DNA of 64,000 nt from M3007 sp046299435 (GTDB taxonomy: Bacteria; Bacteroidota; Bacteroidia; Chitinophagales; Saprospiraceae), in assembly GCA_046299435.1 (NCBI GenBank), contig JBKBIC010000001.1, forward strand, positions 22,466-86,465. Reading direction: 5' to 3'. The notes below the pieces were generated by a model. The model was not told the DNA's origin. It saw only the letters and a program-made list of their open reading frames with translations, and ran no database searches. Numbering within the stretch: position 1 is the first letter of the stretch; each line of letters opens with the position of its first letter. A program made the translations under genes and the position numbers. Positions 54,460 to 63,427 of the stretch are shown here, piece after piece.

Positions 54460-57400
54460 ATGCCACCGACCGCCGCGCCCGCGCTTTTTGCAGAACTCAT
54501 CAAGATTGCCCAGCACCCCGCTTGGTCGCAACGCGAGAAAATCATCGCGCTCGCCGAGCTGCTCATGCGCCTGTTCGTGGCGGCCACCGAAAAGGAGCAG
54601 CTGGCGTTCAACACGCTTTTTGCCCGCATCAGCTACGCGGGGCACAAGTTCAATTTCCAGCCCGACACGTTGCGCGTCGTCCATTTTTTCCGTCGTGTTT
54701 CGGAAAAAGCCCGCGCCAACCCCGACCCGGAAGCTATCCGAGAGCGGGATTTTTCGCTCGGCATCCGGGCTGTGGCCGAGACAATTTTGGTGCTGACCGG
54801 CTCGGCCCTGCCGCCAGAAGTCGTTGATTTACTGCAAGTTGGTGAGCAATATGAGTTTGTGAAGCCCGAAATCTGGGACTACAAGGCCCGTGCCCGCGTG
54901 GTGGCCGTGCGCGACGATGCCGACAATTTTTGCCTCGTCTGCCTCGACGAGGAAATGCCGGAACGCCCCGTGCGCGTGCGCTACAACATCCCCGACCGCA
55001 ACGAAAACTTCAACCGCAGTATCCAGAGCATCCGCAAAACCTTTGGCTTCCCGGTCACGCTCAACCTGCTCGACGTGGACATTGACCGGCATGGGGAGTA
55101 CCGCCCAAGAGCTTTTGTCATCGAGCCGGATTTTTTGGTGGACGTGTCGGCCATCGCCGAGTGCTTCAAGGACACGGGCGCGGAGCCGCTGTCGTACTTG
55201 GTCAAAAAATTCTTGCCTTACGAGGTCACGCCGCAAATCCTGTTGGGCAACATCGCCAACCACTTCCTCGACCGCCTGATGACCGAACCCGATGCGGACT
55301 GGCGCACGCTGCTGCTCGAAACCTTCCAACTTTATCCGTTCGTGTTTGCCCCGATGAGCGACCGCGAGGTGAAGGACATTGCCGACAAATCGCAGCGGCA
55401 CTTCCAGACCATCCGCCAGATGACCGCCGGGGGCGGCTTTGCCAAAGAAGGCATTGACCCGGCGCAGTGCTTCTTGGAGCCGTCGTTTTTCAGCGAGCAA
55501 TACGGCCTGCAAGGCCGCCTCGACCTGTTTTTCAAAACCGAGGAAAAAGCCGCCATCGTGGAGTTGAAAGGCGGCGCAAGCGTTTGGAAACCAAATAGTT
55601 ATGGCATTTCGCGCAGCCATTTCACCCAAACGCTGCTGTACGATTTGCTCGTCCGCTCGGTCTTCGGGGCGCGGCTCGACCCGGCCAAGTACATCCTTTA
55701 TTCCGGCCAAGAAATCAACCAGTTGCGCTTCGCGCCGACCGTGCCTGCCGAACAAATGGAAGCCATGCAACTTCGCAACCAGCTGGTGGCCATCGAGCGG
55801 CGGCTCGCCAACATCCGTCCCGGCGAGGAAATGGTGCCGATGCTCCTGCAACTGAAAGGCTCGGTGGACGGCGGCAAAGGCTTCCTTGCCCGCGATTTCG
55901 CGCAATTTGAAACCGTGTATTCGGGCCTGTCCGAGTTGGAGCGCAAGTATTTCAACTCGTTTGTCGGCTTCGTCGCCCGCGAACAGATGCTGGCAAAAAC
56001 GGGCGAGGAAAACGGCGAAACCCTCAACGGAAACGCCGCGCTTTGGCGCGGCACATTTGCCCAAAAACAGGAGGGCTACTGCATCCTAAGCCACCTCGAA
56101 CTCGTTGAGAATCAGGCCGATGCGCCCGACCCGCAGCTTGTTTTCCGAAAAACGGAACTGACCAACCCGCTCGCCAATTTCCGCGTTGGCGACATCGCCC
56201 TGCTCTACCCTGCGGAGACCGAGACAGACACCGTGCTCGAAAGCCAAATCATCCGCTGCAACATTGTCGAGTTGGGCAAAACCCACGTCCGCGTGCAGCT
56301 CCGCTATCGGCAGTTCAACCGTCGGCCCTTCGAGATTGCGGACGGGGCACACTGGCACATCGAGCCGGACATGATGGAAAACGGCTTCGCCAATATGCAC
56401 CGCAGCTTGTTCGAGTGGGCCGGGGCCGACAAGGAAAAACGGGCGCGATTGCTGACGGCGGCTCCCCCCAGCTCCCCCGTTGGGGGAGGAGTTGTTCTCC
56501 CTCCCGACAGTGGGGTTGGGGGGGGCTTAACCGACGAGCAAGCCGCTATTTTTCAGAAAATCATCGCCTCGCAAGACTATTTCTTGCTCTGGGGGCCGCC
56601 CGGCACGGGCAAAACCTCCGTCATGCTGCGGGCTTTGGCCGAGTATTGGCTCAAAAACACGCAGGACAACTTGTTGCTGTTGGCCTACACGAACCGGGCA
56701 GTGGACGAGATTTGCGAGGCACTCGAAAGTATTTTGGTGGACGGTGGACGGCAGACGGCAGACGGCAGACAATCGGAAACTGGACAGCCGTCCACCATCA
56801 AAGACCTGTACCTCCGCATCGGCTCGCGGTTTTCGACGGCTGAACGCTTCCGGGGGCAGCTGCTGAACGCGAAAATCGCTGGGGCTAAAACCCGGAAGGA
56901 CCTGCAAAACATCCTGCAACAGCACCGGATTTTCGTGGGCACGGTAGCCTCGTTCGCGCAAAACGACGGGGTGCTGCGGCTCAAAAAATTCCAGCGGTTG
57001 GTGGTGGACGAAGCATCGCAACTGCTTGAACCACAGTTGATTGGGTTGCTTTCACGGTTCGACCATTTCACGCTTATCGGCGACCACAGGCAGCTGCCAG
57101 CCATTACGGTGCAGCGACCCGAAACGACCCTCGTGCCACCAGAATCGGGCCTGCACGAAATCGGCCTGACCGACCTGCGCGATTCGTATTTCGAGCGGCT
57201 TTACCGACGCTGCGAGGCAGAGGATTGGCACTGGGCTTTCGCCCGGTTGAGCCGACAGGGGCGGATGCACACCGACATCATGGACTTCCCGAACCGACAA
57301 TTTTATGGCGGTTTTTTGCAAACACTCAGCCCCGACAACAGGGTGCAAACCGAGCCGCTTGGCTTTGAAAATCAATCGTTTGCAGCGGATTCGGGGATTG

Positions 57401-57894
57401 CTCAAGCACTTGCCGCTCGTCGGGTCGTATTCCTGCCCGTGCCTGCCGAAACCAGCGTTTTGCCGAACCAAAAAAGCAGCCGCCCAGAGGCAGCGCAAGT
57501 GGCGCAGCTGGTCGTTTTTTTCAAAAAACTGTGGGCCGCGAACGGGCGCGATTGGCGACCCTCGACGCTGGGCATCATCACCCCTTGGCGGGCGCAAATC
57601 GCACAAATCCGCCAATCGCTCGCGGAACTCGACCTCGACCCGGACGAGCTGACAATTGACACGGTGGAACGCTACCAAGGCGGCGCGCGCGACATCATCC
57701 TGATTTCGACTTGCGCCAACAGCCCGGCACAGCTGTCTAATCTCGTTTCGCGCTCTGCCGAAGGCGTTGACCGGAAGCTGAATGTCGCCTTGACGCGGGC
57801 GCGGCAGCACGTCGTGGTCGTGGGCAATCCCGATGTTTTGCGGTTGGACGAGCGGTACCGAGCGTTCATGGATGCCTACGGTTTCGAGTCCTGA
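54460..57894 (+). CDS. Dna2-like PD-(D/E)xK nuclease fused to superfamily 1 helicase
   Basis: 1144 aa from ATG 54460. Order: helical region 1-220; a Dna2/RecB-type nuclease near residues 265-390 (GNIANHFLDRL, GLQGRLDLFF with Asp, IVELKGG with Glu-x-Lys, HFTQTLLYDLL with the QxxxY motif). The SF1 helicase begins near 690 with Walker A LLWGPPGTGKTSV (about 710), motif II VVDEASQLLEP (about 847), FTLIGDHRQLPAI and the final ALTRARQHVVVVG (about 1110). Such proteins trim flaps and repair breaks. Two in-frame low-complexity inserts (56461-56527 and 56735-56800) interrupt the region around the ATPase motifs. Fe-S cysteines of Dna2 are not obvious. Confidence 0.9.
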   Translation: MPPTAAPALFAELIKIAQHPAWSQREKIIALAELLMRLFVAATEKEQLAFNTLFARISYAGHKFNFQPDTLRVVHFFRRVSEKARANPDPEAIRERDFSLGIRAVAETILVLTGSALPPEVVDLLQVGEQYEFVKPEIWDYKARARVVAVRDDADNFCLVCLDEEMPERPVRVRYNIPDRNENFNRSIQSIRKTFGFPVTLNLLDVDIDRHGEYRPRAFVIEPDFLVDVSAIAECFKDTGAEPLSYLVKKFLPYEVTPQILLGNIANHFLDRLMTEPDADWRTLLLETFQLYPFVFAPMSDREVKDIADKSQRHFQTIRQMTAGGGFAKEGIDPAQCFLEPSFFSEQYGLQGRLDLFFKTEEKAAIVELKGGASVWKPNSYGISRSHFTQTLLYDLLVRSVFGARLDPAKYILYSGQEINQLRFAPTVPAEQMEAMQLRNQLVAIERRLANIRPGEEMVPMLLQLKGSVDGGKGFLARDFAQFETVYSGLSELERKYFNSFVGFVAREQMLAKTGEENGETLNGNAALWRGTFAQKQEGYCILSHLELVENQADAPDPQLVFRKTELTNPLANFRVGDIALLYPAETETDTVLESQIIRCNIVELGKTHVRVQLRYRQFNRRPFEIADGAHWHIEPDMMENGFANMHRSLFEWAGADKEKRARLLTAAPPSSPVGGGVVLPPDSGVGGGLTDEQAAIFQKIIASQDYFLLWGPPGTGKTSVMLRALAEYWLKNTQDNLLLLAYTNRAVDEICEALESILVDGGRQTADGRQSETGQPSTIKDLYLRIGSRFSTAERFRGQLLNAKIAGAKTRKDLQNILQQHRIFVGTVASFAQNDGVLRLKKFQRLVVDEASQLLEPQLIGLLSRFDHFTLIGDHRQLPAITVQRPETTLVPPESGLHEIGLTDLRDSYFERLYRRCEAEDWHWAFARLSRQGRMHTDIMDFPNRQFYGGFLQTLSPDNRVQTEPLGFENQSFAADSGIAQALAARRVVFLPVPAETSVLPNQKSSRPEAAQVAQLVVFFKKLWAANGRDWRPSTLGIITPWRAQIAQIRQSLAELDLDPDELTIDTVERYQGGARDIILISTCANSPAQLSNLVSRSAEGVDRKLNVALTRARQHVVVVGNPDVLRLDERYRAFMDAYGFES
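56461..56527 (+). repeat. GC-rich palindromic repeat inserted in-frame in nuclease-helicase
   Basis: Contains a perfect CTCCCCC-GTT-GGGGGAG hairpin and outer arms of C and G runs, encoding the low-complexity segment PPSSPVGGGVVLPPDSGVGG before the Walker A motif. It looks like an intergenic repeat captured by the coding frame. Confidence 0.65.
56735..56800 (+). repeat. GGTGGACGGC palindromic repeat inserted in-frame in nuclease-helicase
   Basis: Arms GGTGGACGGC (56743-56752) and GCCGTCCACC (56787-56796) flank a tandem GACGGCA run. It encodes the odd VDGGRQTADGRQSETGQPST stretch between helicase motifs Ia and Ib. The same words form the lepA-leader palindrome at 11098-11152. Confidence 0.65.
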
Positions 57895-57993
57895 AAAATC
57901 AAATTTGGGAAACAGGAACTTTCGCCCCGGCTTTTCAGTTTTTTGTTTCGTGCTCCGGCGACCGGAGCGGATTCACCTTCTACTTCCCTGCCT

Positions 57994-59238
57994 ATGCTTG
58001 CGCGTGCTTTCACCCACTGGCGCGATTCGTTTCGCGGAATCCCACACAATGTTTGGCTGCTTTCTTTGGTCTCGCTGGTCAACCGCTGCGGCGGGATGGT
58101 CATCGCGTTCATGACCTTGTACCTGACCCAAAAACTCGACTACGGCATCCGCGAAGCGGGCTACGTCATGTCGTGTTTCGGAGTGGGCGCGATTGCGGGC
58201 GCATACGCAGGTGGCTGGCTGACCGACAAGGTGGGCTATTATCGCGTGCAGTTTTGGAGCCTCGCGGCCAACGGCCTCATCCTCATCAGTTTGCTGACGG
58301 TGCGCGATTTTTGGGCAATGTGCCTGACGGTCGGGGTGTGGAGTTTCATTTCGGATGTGTTCCGCCCGGCGAACGTGGTGGCCATCATCCGCAACACCAA
58401 ACCGGAGAACTACACCCGCTCTTTTTCGCTGATGCGGATGTCGTACAATTTGGGCTGGACGGTCGCGCCCGCGCTCGGCGGCATTATTGTGTACACGTTC
58501 GGTTGGGAGTGGCTGTTCTGGATTGACGGCCTGACCTGCCTCGCTGCCGCGCTTTTGCTCCGGCTGACGCTCCGCGAACGCCAAGTGGCCGCCCCAGAGG
58601 CAAAGCCTGATACTGGCGAAGGCGTTGAAAATCAACAAGATGTGCATCCGTTGCGCGATGTGCAGTACCTAAAATTTCTGGGCCTGACGATGCTCGGCGC
58701 GATTGCTTTCATGCAAATCCTCTGGACGGTGCCGGTCTTTTTCAAAGAGGTTTACGGCTGGCACGAGGGCAAAATCGGGTGGGTCTCGGCCATCAACGGC
58801 GCGTTGGTGGTGCTCATCGAGATGCCGCTGATTTTCCAAATCGAGGGCAAGCGCGACCGACTGACATGGGTTCGGCTGGGGCTTATCCTGTACGGAGTGT
58901 CGCACTTCGCGTTCACGCTCTTTGCACCGGGCTGGGGCATGGCGGCTGCTTTGATTTACATGGTGGCCATTTCGTTCGGGGAGATTTTCGTCATGCCGTT
59001 CAGCAACAGCTGGGTATCGGCCCGCGCCGGCGACCGCAAACAAGGCCAATACATGGCGATGTACACGATGTCGTACTCCATCTCCAATGTGCTTGCCCCA
59101 ATGCTCGGCACACAGGTCATCGCGGCTTGGGGCTACAACGCGCTTTGGTACGTCGTGACCGGGCTTGCGCTCGTAGCTTGGGTGGGCATGGGCCAGTTTC
59201 AAAGACAAAAAAACGACGTTGCAGCTGCCACAGCCTAA
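57994..59238 (+). CDS. Major facilitator superfamily transporter
   Basis: 414 aa from ATG 57994 (MLARAFTHWRDSFRGIPHNV) with about twelve helices. MFS motifs include GAYAGGWLTDKVGYYRV (motif A, GxxxDxxGrr) after helix 2, RSFSLMRMSYNLGWTVAPALGG around helix 5, and GWLFWIDGLTCLAAALLLR. The central hydrophilic loop (about residues 195-225) separates the two halves. Likely a drug or metabolite proton antiporter of the DHA1 type; the substrate is unknown. Its stop lies just before the first scaffold gap. Confidence 0.9.
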   Translation: MLARAFTHWRDSFRGIPHNVWLLSLVSLVNRCGGMVIAFMTLYLTQKLDYGIREAGYVMSCFGVGAIAGAYAGGWLTDKVGYYRVQFWSLAANGLILISLLTVRDFWAMCLTVGVWSFISDVFRPANVVAIIRNTKPENYTRSFSLMRMSYNLGWTVAPALGGIIVYTFGWEWLFWIDGLTCLAAALLLRLTLRERQVAAPEAKPDTGEGVENQQDVHPLRDVQYLKFLGLTMLGAIAFMQILWTVPVFFKEVYGWHEGKIGWVSAINGALVVLIEMPLIFQIEGKRDRLTWVRLGLILYGVSHFAFTLFAPGWGMAAALIYMVAISFGEIFVMPFSNSWVSARAGDRKQGQYMAMYTMSYSISNVLAPMLGTQVIAAWGYNALWYVVTGLALVAWVGMGQFQRQKNDVAAATA

Positions 59239-59242
59239 ACTT

Positions 59243-59252
59243 NNNNNNNNNN
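59243..59252. other. Assembly gap (10 N) followed by low-complexity C-rich sequence
   Basis: Ten N mark a scaffold gap. The next 55 bases (59253-59308) are short CT/AC repeats ending in a run of 16 or more C, which may be an assembly artefact or a real homopolymer that broke the assembly. Confidence 0.95.
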
Positions 59253-59283
59253 CCACTCCCCCCCTCACTCTCTACACTCATAC

Positions 59284-59844
59284 CTACTCCCCCCCCCCCC
59301 CCCCCGCTCCCGGCTTCCGGTCGTGTAGGATGCTCAGGAACTCAATCCAAGGGCCGACTTCGGTGGTGTACTGCTTTGCGATGACCCTTGCGATTTGGGC
59401 GATGTGCGCCATGTCGTGCGCCGTCCAAGTCGCCAACAGGTTGCGGAGCGTCACCCTGCCGAGGAGCGGATGGGTGCCCGCCCGGTCGAGCTGTGCTTCG
59501 GAGAAATTCGCGGCCCGCAGGAATTCGAGGTTTGCGGTGCGCTCCGCCTCGAACTCGTCGAGTAGTTGGCCGAAGGATTTGCCTTTGCAATATTCGTAGT
59601 GCCCTCGGCTATCGGTCGGGTCAAACGGCAGGCTTTCGCCGTGCTCCAAAATCCGGCGCGCCCGCACTGCCCACACGAAATGGTCGGCATGAATCAAATG
59701 GCCGACCACGTCGTATGGCGAAAAAGTGTCGGCACCTTCGTTGGCTTGGAGCCAATTTTCGGGCAAATCGTGCAGCCAATCGCGCAGCAGGCCGGGCGTT
59801 TTGGCAAGAATGCGGAGTGCATCGGTAGTCGAAAAAGGAATCAT
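59284..59844 (-). CDS. DinB-family protein (second copy)
   Basis: 186 aa as read from ATG 59844 (MIPFSTTDALRILAKTPGLL). DinB pattern: DWLHDLPENWLQANEG, SPYDVVGHLIHADHFVWAVRAR with metal-ligand His, and TAHDMAHIAQIARVIAKQY with further His. The last residues (HDRKPGAGGGGGE) come from the poly-C run next to the scaffold gap, so the true C-terminus is probably lost or altered; the genuine protein is likely to end soon after FLSILHDR. It differs from the DinB protein at 24.5 kb in length and motif detail (the damage-inducible, ABM-like subgroup). Confidence 0.85.
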   Translation of the reverse strand: MIPFSTTDALRILAKTPGLLRDWLHDLPENWLQANEGADTFSPYDVVGHLIHADHFVWAVRARRILEHGESLPFDPTDSRGHYEYCKGKSFGQLLDEFEAERTANLEFLRAANFSEAQLDRAGTHPLLGRVTLRNLLATWTAHDMAHIAQIARVIAKQYTTEVGPWIEFLSILHDRKPGAGGGGGE

Positions 59845-59926
59845 GTTGCGGCGGCCCGTGCTTGATTTTTGGACTGAACGGGCGCACAAATCTGGCAAAA
59901 GCCCCGGACAAAACCAGCAGTTTTCG

Positions 59927-61936
59927 TCATCGAATCACGGTGACATCGCCCGAAAGATTGGCCGAGTTGCCGTCCAAAAATGCGAGGCGGGCGGCCCAAA
60001 CGTACACGCCGGGCGGCACGGGCCTGCCCCGGAAAGTCCCGTCCCAGCCGGTGCTTGGGTCATTCAGCGAAATGTCGTTTGCCTCGAACATCAGCTCGCC
60101 CCAGCGCGAGTAAACGGCCAATCGCTTGACCATCGTGGCTGCGTCGCCGAAACCAATGAAGATGCCATTGGCCGCGTCCGACTCGTCGTCGGGCTTGATG
60201 GCGTTCGGGAAAAAGACATTGTAATTTTTCAAGACCACCAGATTCAGGGATGCCGTGTCCCAGCAACCGTACTCGTTTTCGGCTCGCACGATGTAGGTCA
60301 AGTCGTTGAACGCCTGAATCCAAGTGTCGGGGCAGGTCGGGCAGCGCACCGAGCCGGGCTGCGGGTCGAGCCATTGAAAATTTGCCACCTGCGCATTGAA
60401 AAGCGTCGCAGTTGCTCCCACGAACAGGCTGTCGCCAAGTTTTTTCTCGAAAAAATACTCGGACAAATCCACGCGGATGCCGGCCTCGCGCACGGCGTAA
60501 TTGACCCAGACCGTGTCGCAACCCACGATTATCCCGGCGCGGTAACTGCCAGCGGCAGGCGCGTCGAACGTGGCATTGGTGCTGCCGTCCTGCCAGATGA
60601 ATTTGACTCCGGTGCCCAGTTCGGCGGCGAGTTTTCCGGCATCAAGGCGCACGGATTCGTTGCCTGCGCAGAGCGTCGTGTCCACTTCCAAACTTGTGAA
60701 CGGCAAGCCGATGATTTCGATGCTTGTGCTGTCGGGCCTGAGCAAGGTGTACGGATTGTCCGAAAGCCGCGAGCCGCCGAGCGACGCGGGGAGGTTGCGG
60801 AGCCGCGCTTGGTTCTTGTAAATCTTGGGTGAAACGTTGCCCACGCTGACCAAAATCGTGATTTCGTGCGTGCCGACGGGCACTTGCAAATCACTCACAA
60901 TGAAGCGGTTGTCTCCCGGTTGGCTCAGCACGATGCCCGCAAGCGGGTTCGATTTCACGCCGACAAAAGTGAAGCCCGTAGGCAGAACATCCTCCAAAAG
61001 CAAATCCATCTGCGTCCGCCCGGAAGTGTTGGCAATGGTGAATGTGTACTCGATTTCTGAGCAGGGGAAAGCCTGTTGGCGGTTCACGGTCTTGGTCAGC
61101 TGCACCGTGTACGGGCAGGAGCAGCCGTCGGAAGCCTCCACGCTCTCGCCTGTTGTCAGGAGTTGGGAAGCACCGGTTTGGGTGTTGATTTGGAAAAGGC
61201 GGTTTTGGGTTTGCGAAAAAGCCCCCGAACTGCCATAGGCAAACAGGTTGCCGAACGCATCGAAAAAAATACTGCCCGTGATGCCCGGAGCCGAAGACGG
61301 CGGGAACGGAAAACTCACCACACCTGAATTTTCGTCCACTCGAACCAGCCGAAACCCGTTCGAGTCATAGCCGTAAAGCAAGCCCGAAACAGGGTTGAAC
61401 GCGATGTCAAAAATCAAGGCATTGGTGTTCATCGGGACCCGGACGACTTCGTAGTTCCCGCTTTCCAAGTTGATGCGGGCCATTTCCGCCGCCACGTTTT
61501 GGCCGGTGAAAAGCGTGCCCGTGCCGATGACGAACATGAACCGCCCGTCGGGCGTGACATCGCCGGCGAAGTAGGAGTAGGCAGGGTTGAGCGGGAGGTT
61601 CGTCAAAATCTCAGCTGTGCCGGAGGCATCCAAACGGACTAATTGCCGGGTGGCCGGGGCGATGCAGTAAATGAAATTGTCAGTAGAGCGGTAGCCCACG
61701 GCGTTGAGTTCGATGCCCACGTTTGAGTTGATGCTTTGGAACTCGACGTTGTTTTGGGAATTGATAAGCACCTCGTTCAGCGAGGTCGGGGGCTTCACGA
61801 ACGTCAGGAAAAACTGGTCTTGGCAAGTGAATGGTATCTGTGCCGCCAGTTTTTCAGGCTGCCCAACCAAGGAAAAAAGGAAAAAGAATATATATTGGAC
61901 AATGCGGACGTGCGAACTAAAAGAGTCGGGTTTCAT
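59927..61936 (-). CDS. Large secreted protein with T9SS type B (gliding-motility-associated) sorting domain
   Basis: 669 aa from ATG 61936 (MKPDSFSSHVRIVQYIFFFL); the open frame upstream passes through the N gap and is not meaningful. Residues about 40-330 form repeats of a beta-propeller-like kind (RQLVRLDASGTAEIL; GDVTPDGRFMFVIGTG; FDAFGNLFAYGSS). A DUF11-like segment follows (YTVQLTKTVNRQQAFPCSEIEYTFTIAN). The C-terminal 90 residues match the type B sorting domain (VFFPNAIKPDDES, LAVYSRWGELMFEAND, GWDGTFRGRPVPPGVYVWAA). Type B cargo such as SprB is exported and often anchored by PorP/SprF-type proteins. Confidence 0.9.
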   Translation of the reverse strand: MKPDSFSSHVRIVQYIFFFLFSLVGQPEKLAAQIPFTCQDQFFLTFVKPPTSLNEVLINSQNNVEFQSINSNVGIELNAVGYRSTDNFIYCIAPATRQLVRLDASGTAEILTNLPLNPAYSYFAGDVTPDGRFMFVIGTGTLFTGQNVAAEMARINLESGNYEVVRVPMNTNALIFDIAFNPVSGLLYGYDSNGFRLVRVDENSGVVSFPFPPSSAPGITGSIFFDAFGNLFAYGSSGAFSQTQNRLFQINTQTGASQLLTTGESVEASDGCSCPYTVQLTKTVNRQQAFPCSEIEYTFTIANTSGRTQMDLLLEDVLPTGFTFVGVKSNPLAGIVLSQPGDNRFIVSDLQVPVGTHEITILVSVGNVSPKIYKNQARLRNLPASLGGSRLSDNPYTLLRPDSTSIEIIGLPFTSLEVDTTLCAGNESVRLDAGKLAAELGTGVKFIWQDGSTNATFDAPAAGSYRAGIIVGCDTVWVNYAVREAGIRVDLSEYFFEKKLGDSLFVGATATLFNAQVANFQWLDPQPGSVRCPTCPDTWIQAFNDLTYIVRAENEYGCWDTASLNLVVLKNYNVFFPNAIKPDDESDAANGIFIGFGDAATMVKRLAVYSRWGELMFEANDISLNDPSTGWDGTFRGRPVPPGVYVWAARLAFLDGNSANLSGDVTVIR

Positions 61937-62039
61937 CGTACACGGTTTTTGAATGTGATAGAAATTCACCGGATGTTCCATTTTCGCTTTCAACATCGGG
62001 GAAATATCACTCAAACAGCCCGTGTATGGCTTGGTTTTG

Positions 62040-62049
62040 NNNNNNNNNN
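62040..62049. other. Assembly gap (10 N)
   Basis: Second scaffold gap. The contig between gaps (59253-62039) could in principle be misplaced or inverted; both of its protein genes run against the prevailing plus-strand orientation. Confidence 0.95.
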
Positions 62050-62144
62050 GACATAACGGGCGCGGGTGCGCGGTGGTGGCAGGTGTTCTGTCAGGGCAAG
62101 GTAAAATATCTTTTACGGACGGAAGCGGGAGCAGCGAAATCAAA

Positions 62145-62180
62145 ACAAAAAGCCCGCTGCGAACGAACGCAACGGGCTTT
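62145..62180 (-). terminator. Intrinsic terminator for tRNA-Asp
   Basis: An 8-bp stem AAAGCCCG/CGGGCTTT (62149-62156 with 62173-62180) followed on the minus strand by a T-rich tract (TTTTTGTTTTG). It lies 12 bp past the tRNA 3' end. Confidence 0.8.
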
Positions 62181-62191
62181 GAAATTTTTTG

Positions 62192-62265
62192 CGGACTGGA
62201 CGGGACTCGAACCCGCGACCTCCGCCGTGACAGGGCGGCATTCTAACCGACTGAACTACCAATCC
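62192..62265 (-). tRNA. tRNA-Asp (anticodon GTC)
   Basis: 74-nt cloverleaf on the minus strand. Acceptor GGATTGG pairs with CCAGTCC (one G-U), discriminator G, D-arm GTTC...GAAT-like with GTCGGTTAGAAT, anticodon loop CTGTCAC (GTC), and T-loop GGTTCGAGTCCC. The CCA end is not encoded (CAA follows). Very similar in sequence to E. coli tRNA-Asp. Confidence 0.96.
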
Positions 62266-62370
62266 GTTTACTTTCCATCGAAAGCGGGGCAAAGATAGAA
62301 ACCGACCTTTCACAAGGCCAAACCTTACAGGGGAAAATTTTTTAAAAATAATCTGTGCAGGGTTGTTGCG

Positions 62371-62378
62371 TACATTTG
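62371..62378 (+). promoter_or_regulatory. Candidate -7 element (TACATTTG) for accA
   Basis: Perfect TAnnTTTG match 64 bp before the accA ATG. A TTG lies at 62363-62365, too close for -33. Confidence 0.4.
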
Positions 62379-62442
62379 CCGCCCGCTGCAAAGGGCAAAA
62401 AATCGCCCATTGCGAGATTTCACAACCAACTTTTCGCGCCGT

Positions 62443-63405
62443 ATGTCAATGATTTTCATGGATTTCGAAAAGCCCCTCGAAGCCCTCTATGAGCAAATGG
62501 AGAAGCTGAAAGAAGTCGGCCAGCAGGGCGAAATTGACGTGACCGACATGGTGCGCGAACTCGAAGGCAAAATCAAAGCCAAGCGAAAGGAAATCTATGC
62601 CAACCTCAATGGCTGGCAAAAAGTGCAACTCTCCCGCCACCCAGAGCGGCCTTATACCCTGTACTATGTGACCACGATGTGCAAAAAGTTCATCGAACTG
62701 CACGGCGACCGCCACAATGGCGACGATCATGCCATCGTGGGCGGGCTTGCTAATCTCGACGGACAGACGGTCATGGTCATCGGGCACCAAAAAGGCGTGA
62801 ACACCAAGATGCGCCAGTACCGGAATTTTGGCATGGCCAACCCCGAAGGCTACCGCAAAGCACTGAGGCTCATGAAGTTGGCCGAACGGTTCGGGTTCCC
62901 GGTCGTCACGCTGATTGACACGCCGGGTGCGTACCCCGGCTTGGAGGCCGAGCAGCGCGGCCAAGCAGAAGCCATCGCCCGCAACCTCTTCGAGATGGCA
63001 CAGCTGCGCGTCCCGATTCTGTGCTACATCATCGGCGAAGGCGCGTCGGGCGGAGCCTTGGGCATTGGGCTGGGCGACCGCGTTTTTATGCTCGAATACA
63101 CTTGGTACTCGGTCATATCGCCGGAATCCTGTTCTTCAATTCTCTGGCACTCATGGGATTACAAAGAAATCGCCGCCGAAGCCCTCAAACTTGACGCAGA
63201 GCACATGGCCGAATTCGGACTCGTGGACGGCATCGTGCGCGAGCCACTCGGCGGGGCACACAACGCCCCAGAGGAGATGGCCAAGACCCTTAAAAAACAC
63301 ATCAAAGCCGAACTGGAAAAACTCGTCAAACAAGACCCCGACGAGCGCATCACCGCCCGCATTGACAAATACAGCAAAATGGGCCGCTACGAAATCCGCA
63401 ACTGA
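62443..63405 (+). CDS. accA: Acetyl-CoA carboxylase carboxyltransferase subunit alpha
   Basis: 320 aa from ATG 62443 (MSMIFMDFEKPLEALYEQME). The TTG at 62410 would lengthen it without family support. AccA signatures: LSRHPERPYTLYYV, FIELHGDRHNGDDHAIVGGLA, GMANPEGYRKALRLM, VVTLIDTPGAYPGLEAEQRGQ and GEGASGGALGIGLGDRV (oxyanion Gly-Gly). With AccD it transfers carboxyl from carboxybiotin to acetyl-CoA, the committed step of fatty-acid synthesis. accB, accC and accD are not in this window, which is usual in this phylum. Confidence 0.97.
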   Translation: MSMIFMDFEKPLEALYEQMEKLKEVGQQGEIDVTDMVRELEGKIKAKRKEIYANLNGWQKVQLSRHPERPYTLYYVTTMCKKFIELHGDRHNGDDHAIVGGLANLDGQTVMVIGHQKGVNTKMRQYRNFGMANPEGYRKALRLMKLAERFGFPVVTLIDTPGAYPGLEAEQRGQAEAIARNLFEMAQLRVPILCYIIGEGASGGALGIGLGDRVFMLEYTWYSVISPESCSSILWHSWDYKEIAAEALKLDAEHMAEFGLVDGIVREPLGGAHNAPEEMAKTLKKHIKAELEKLVKQDPDERITARIDKYSKMGRYEIRN

Positions 63406-63427
63406 ATCAACCCAACACACACGTCGC

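Noticed and set aside
54829..56064. 411-residue minus-strand frame within the nuclease-helicase
   Set aside because: Antisense shadow; the plus-strand frame encodes recognisable nuclease and helicase motifs throughout.
61937..62143. Extension of the type B cargo protein through the N gap
   Set aside because: It reads through undetermined bases; the ATG at 61936 gives a normal signal peptide.
62050..62191. Possible second tRNA or small RNA before tRNA-Asp
   Set aside because: Only a terminator hairpin is present; no cloverleaf could be drawn.
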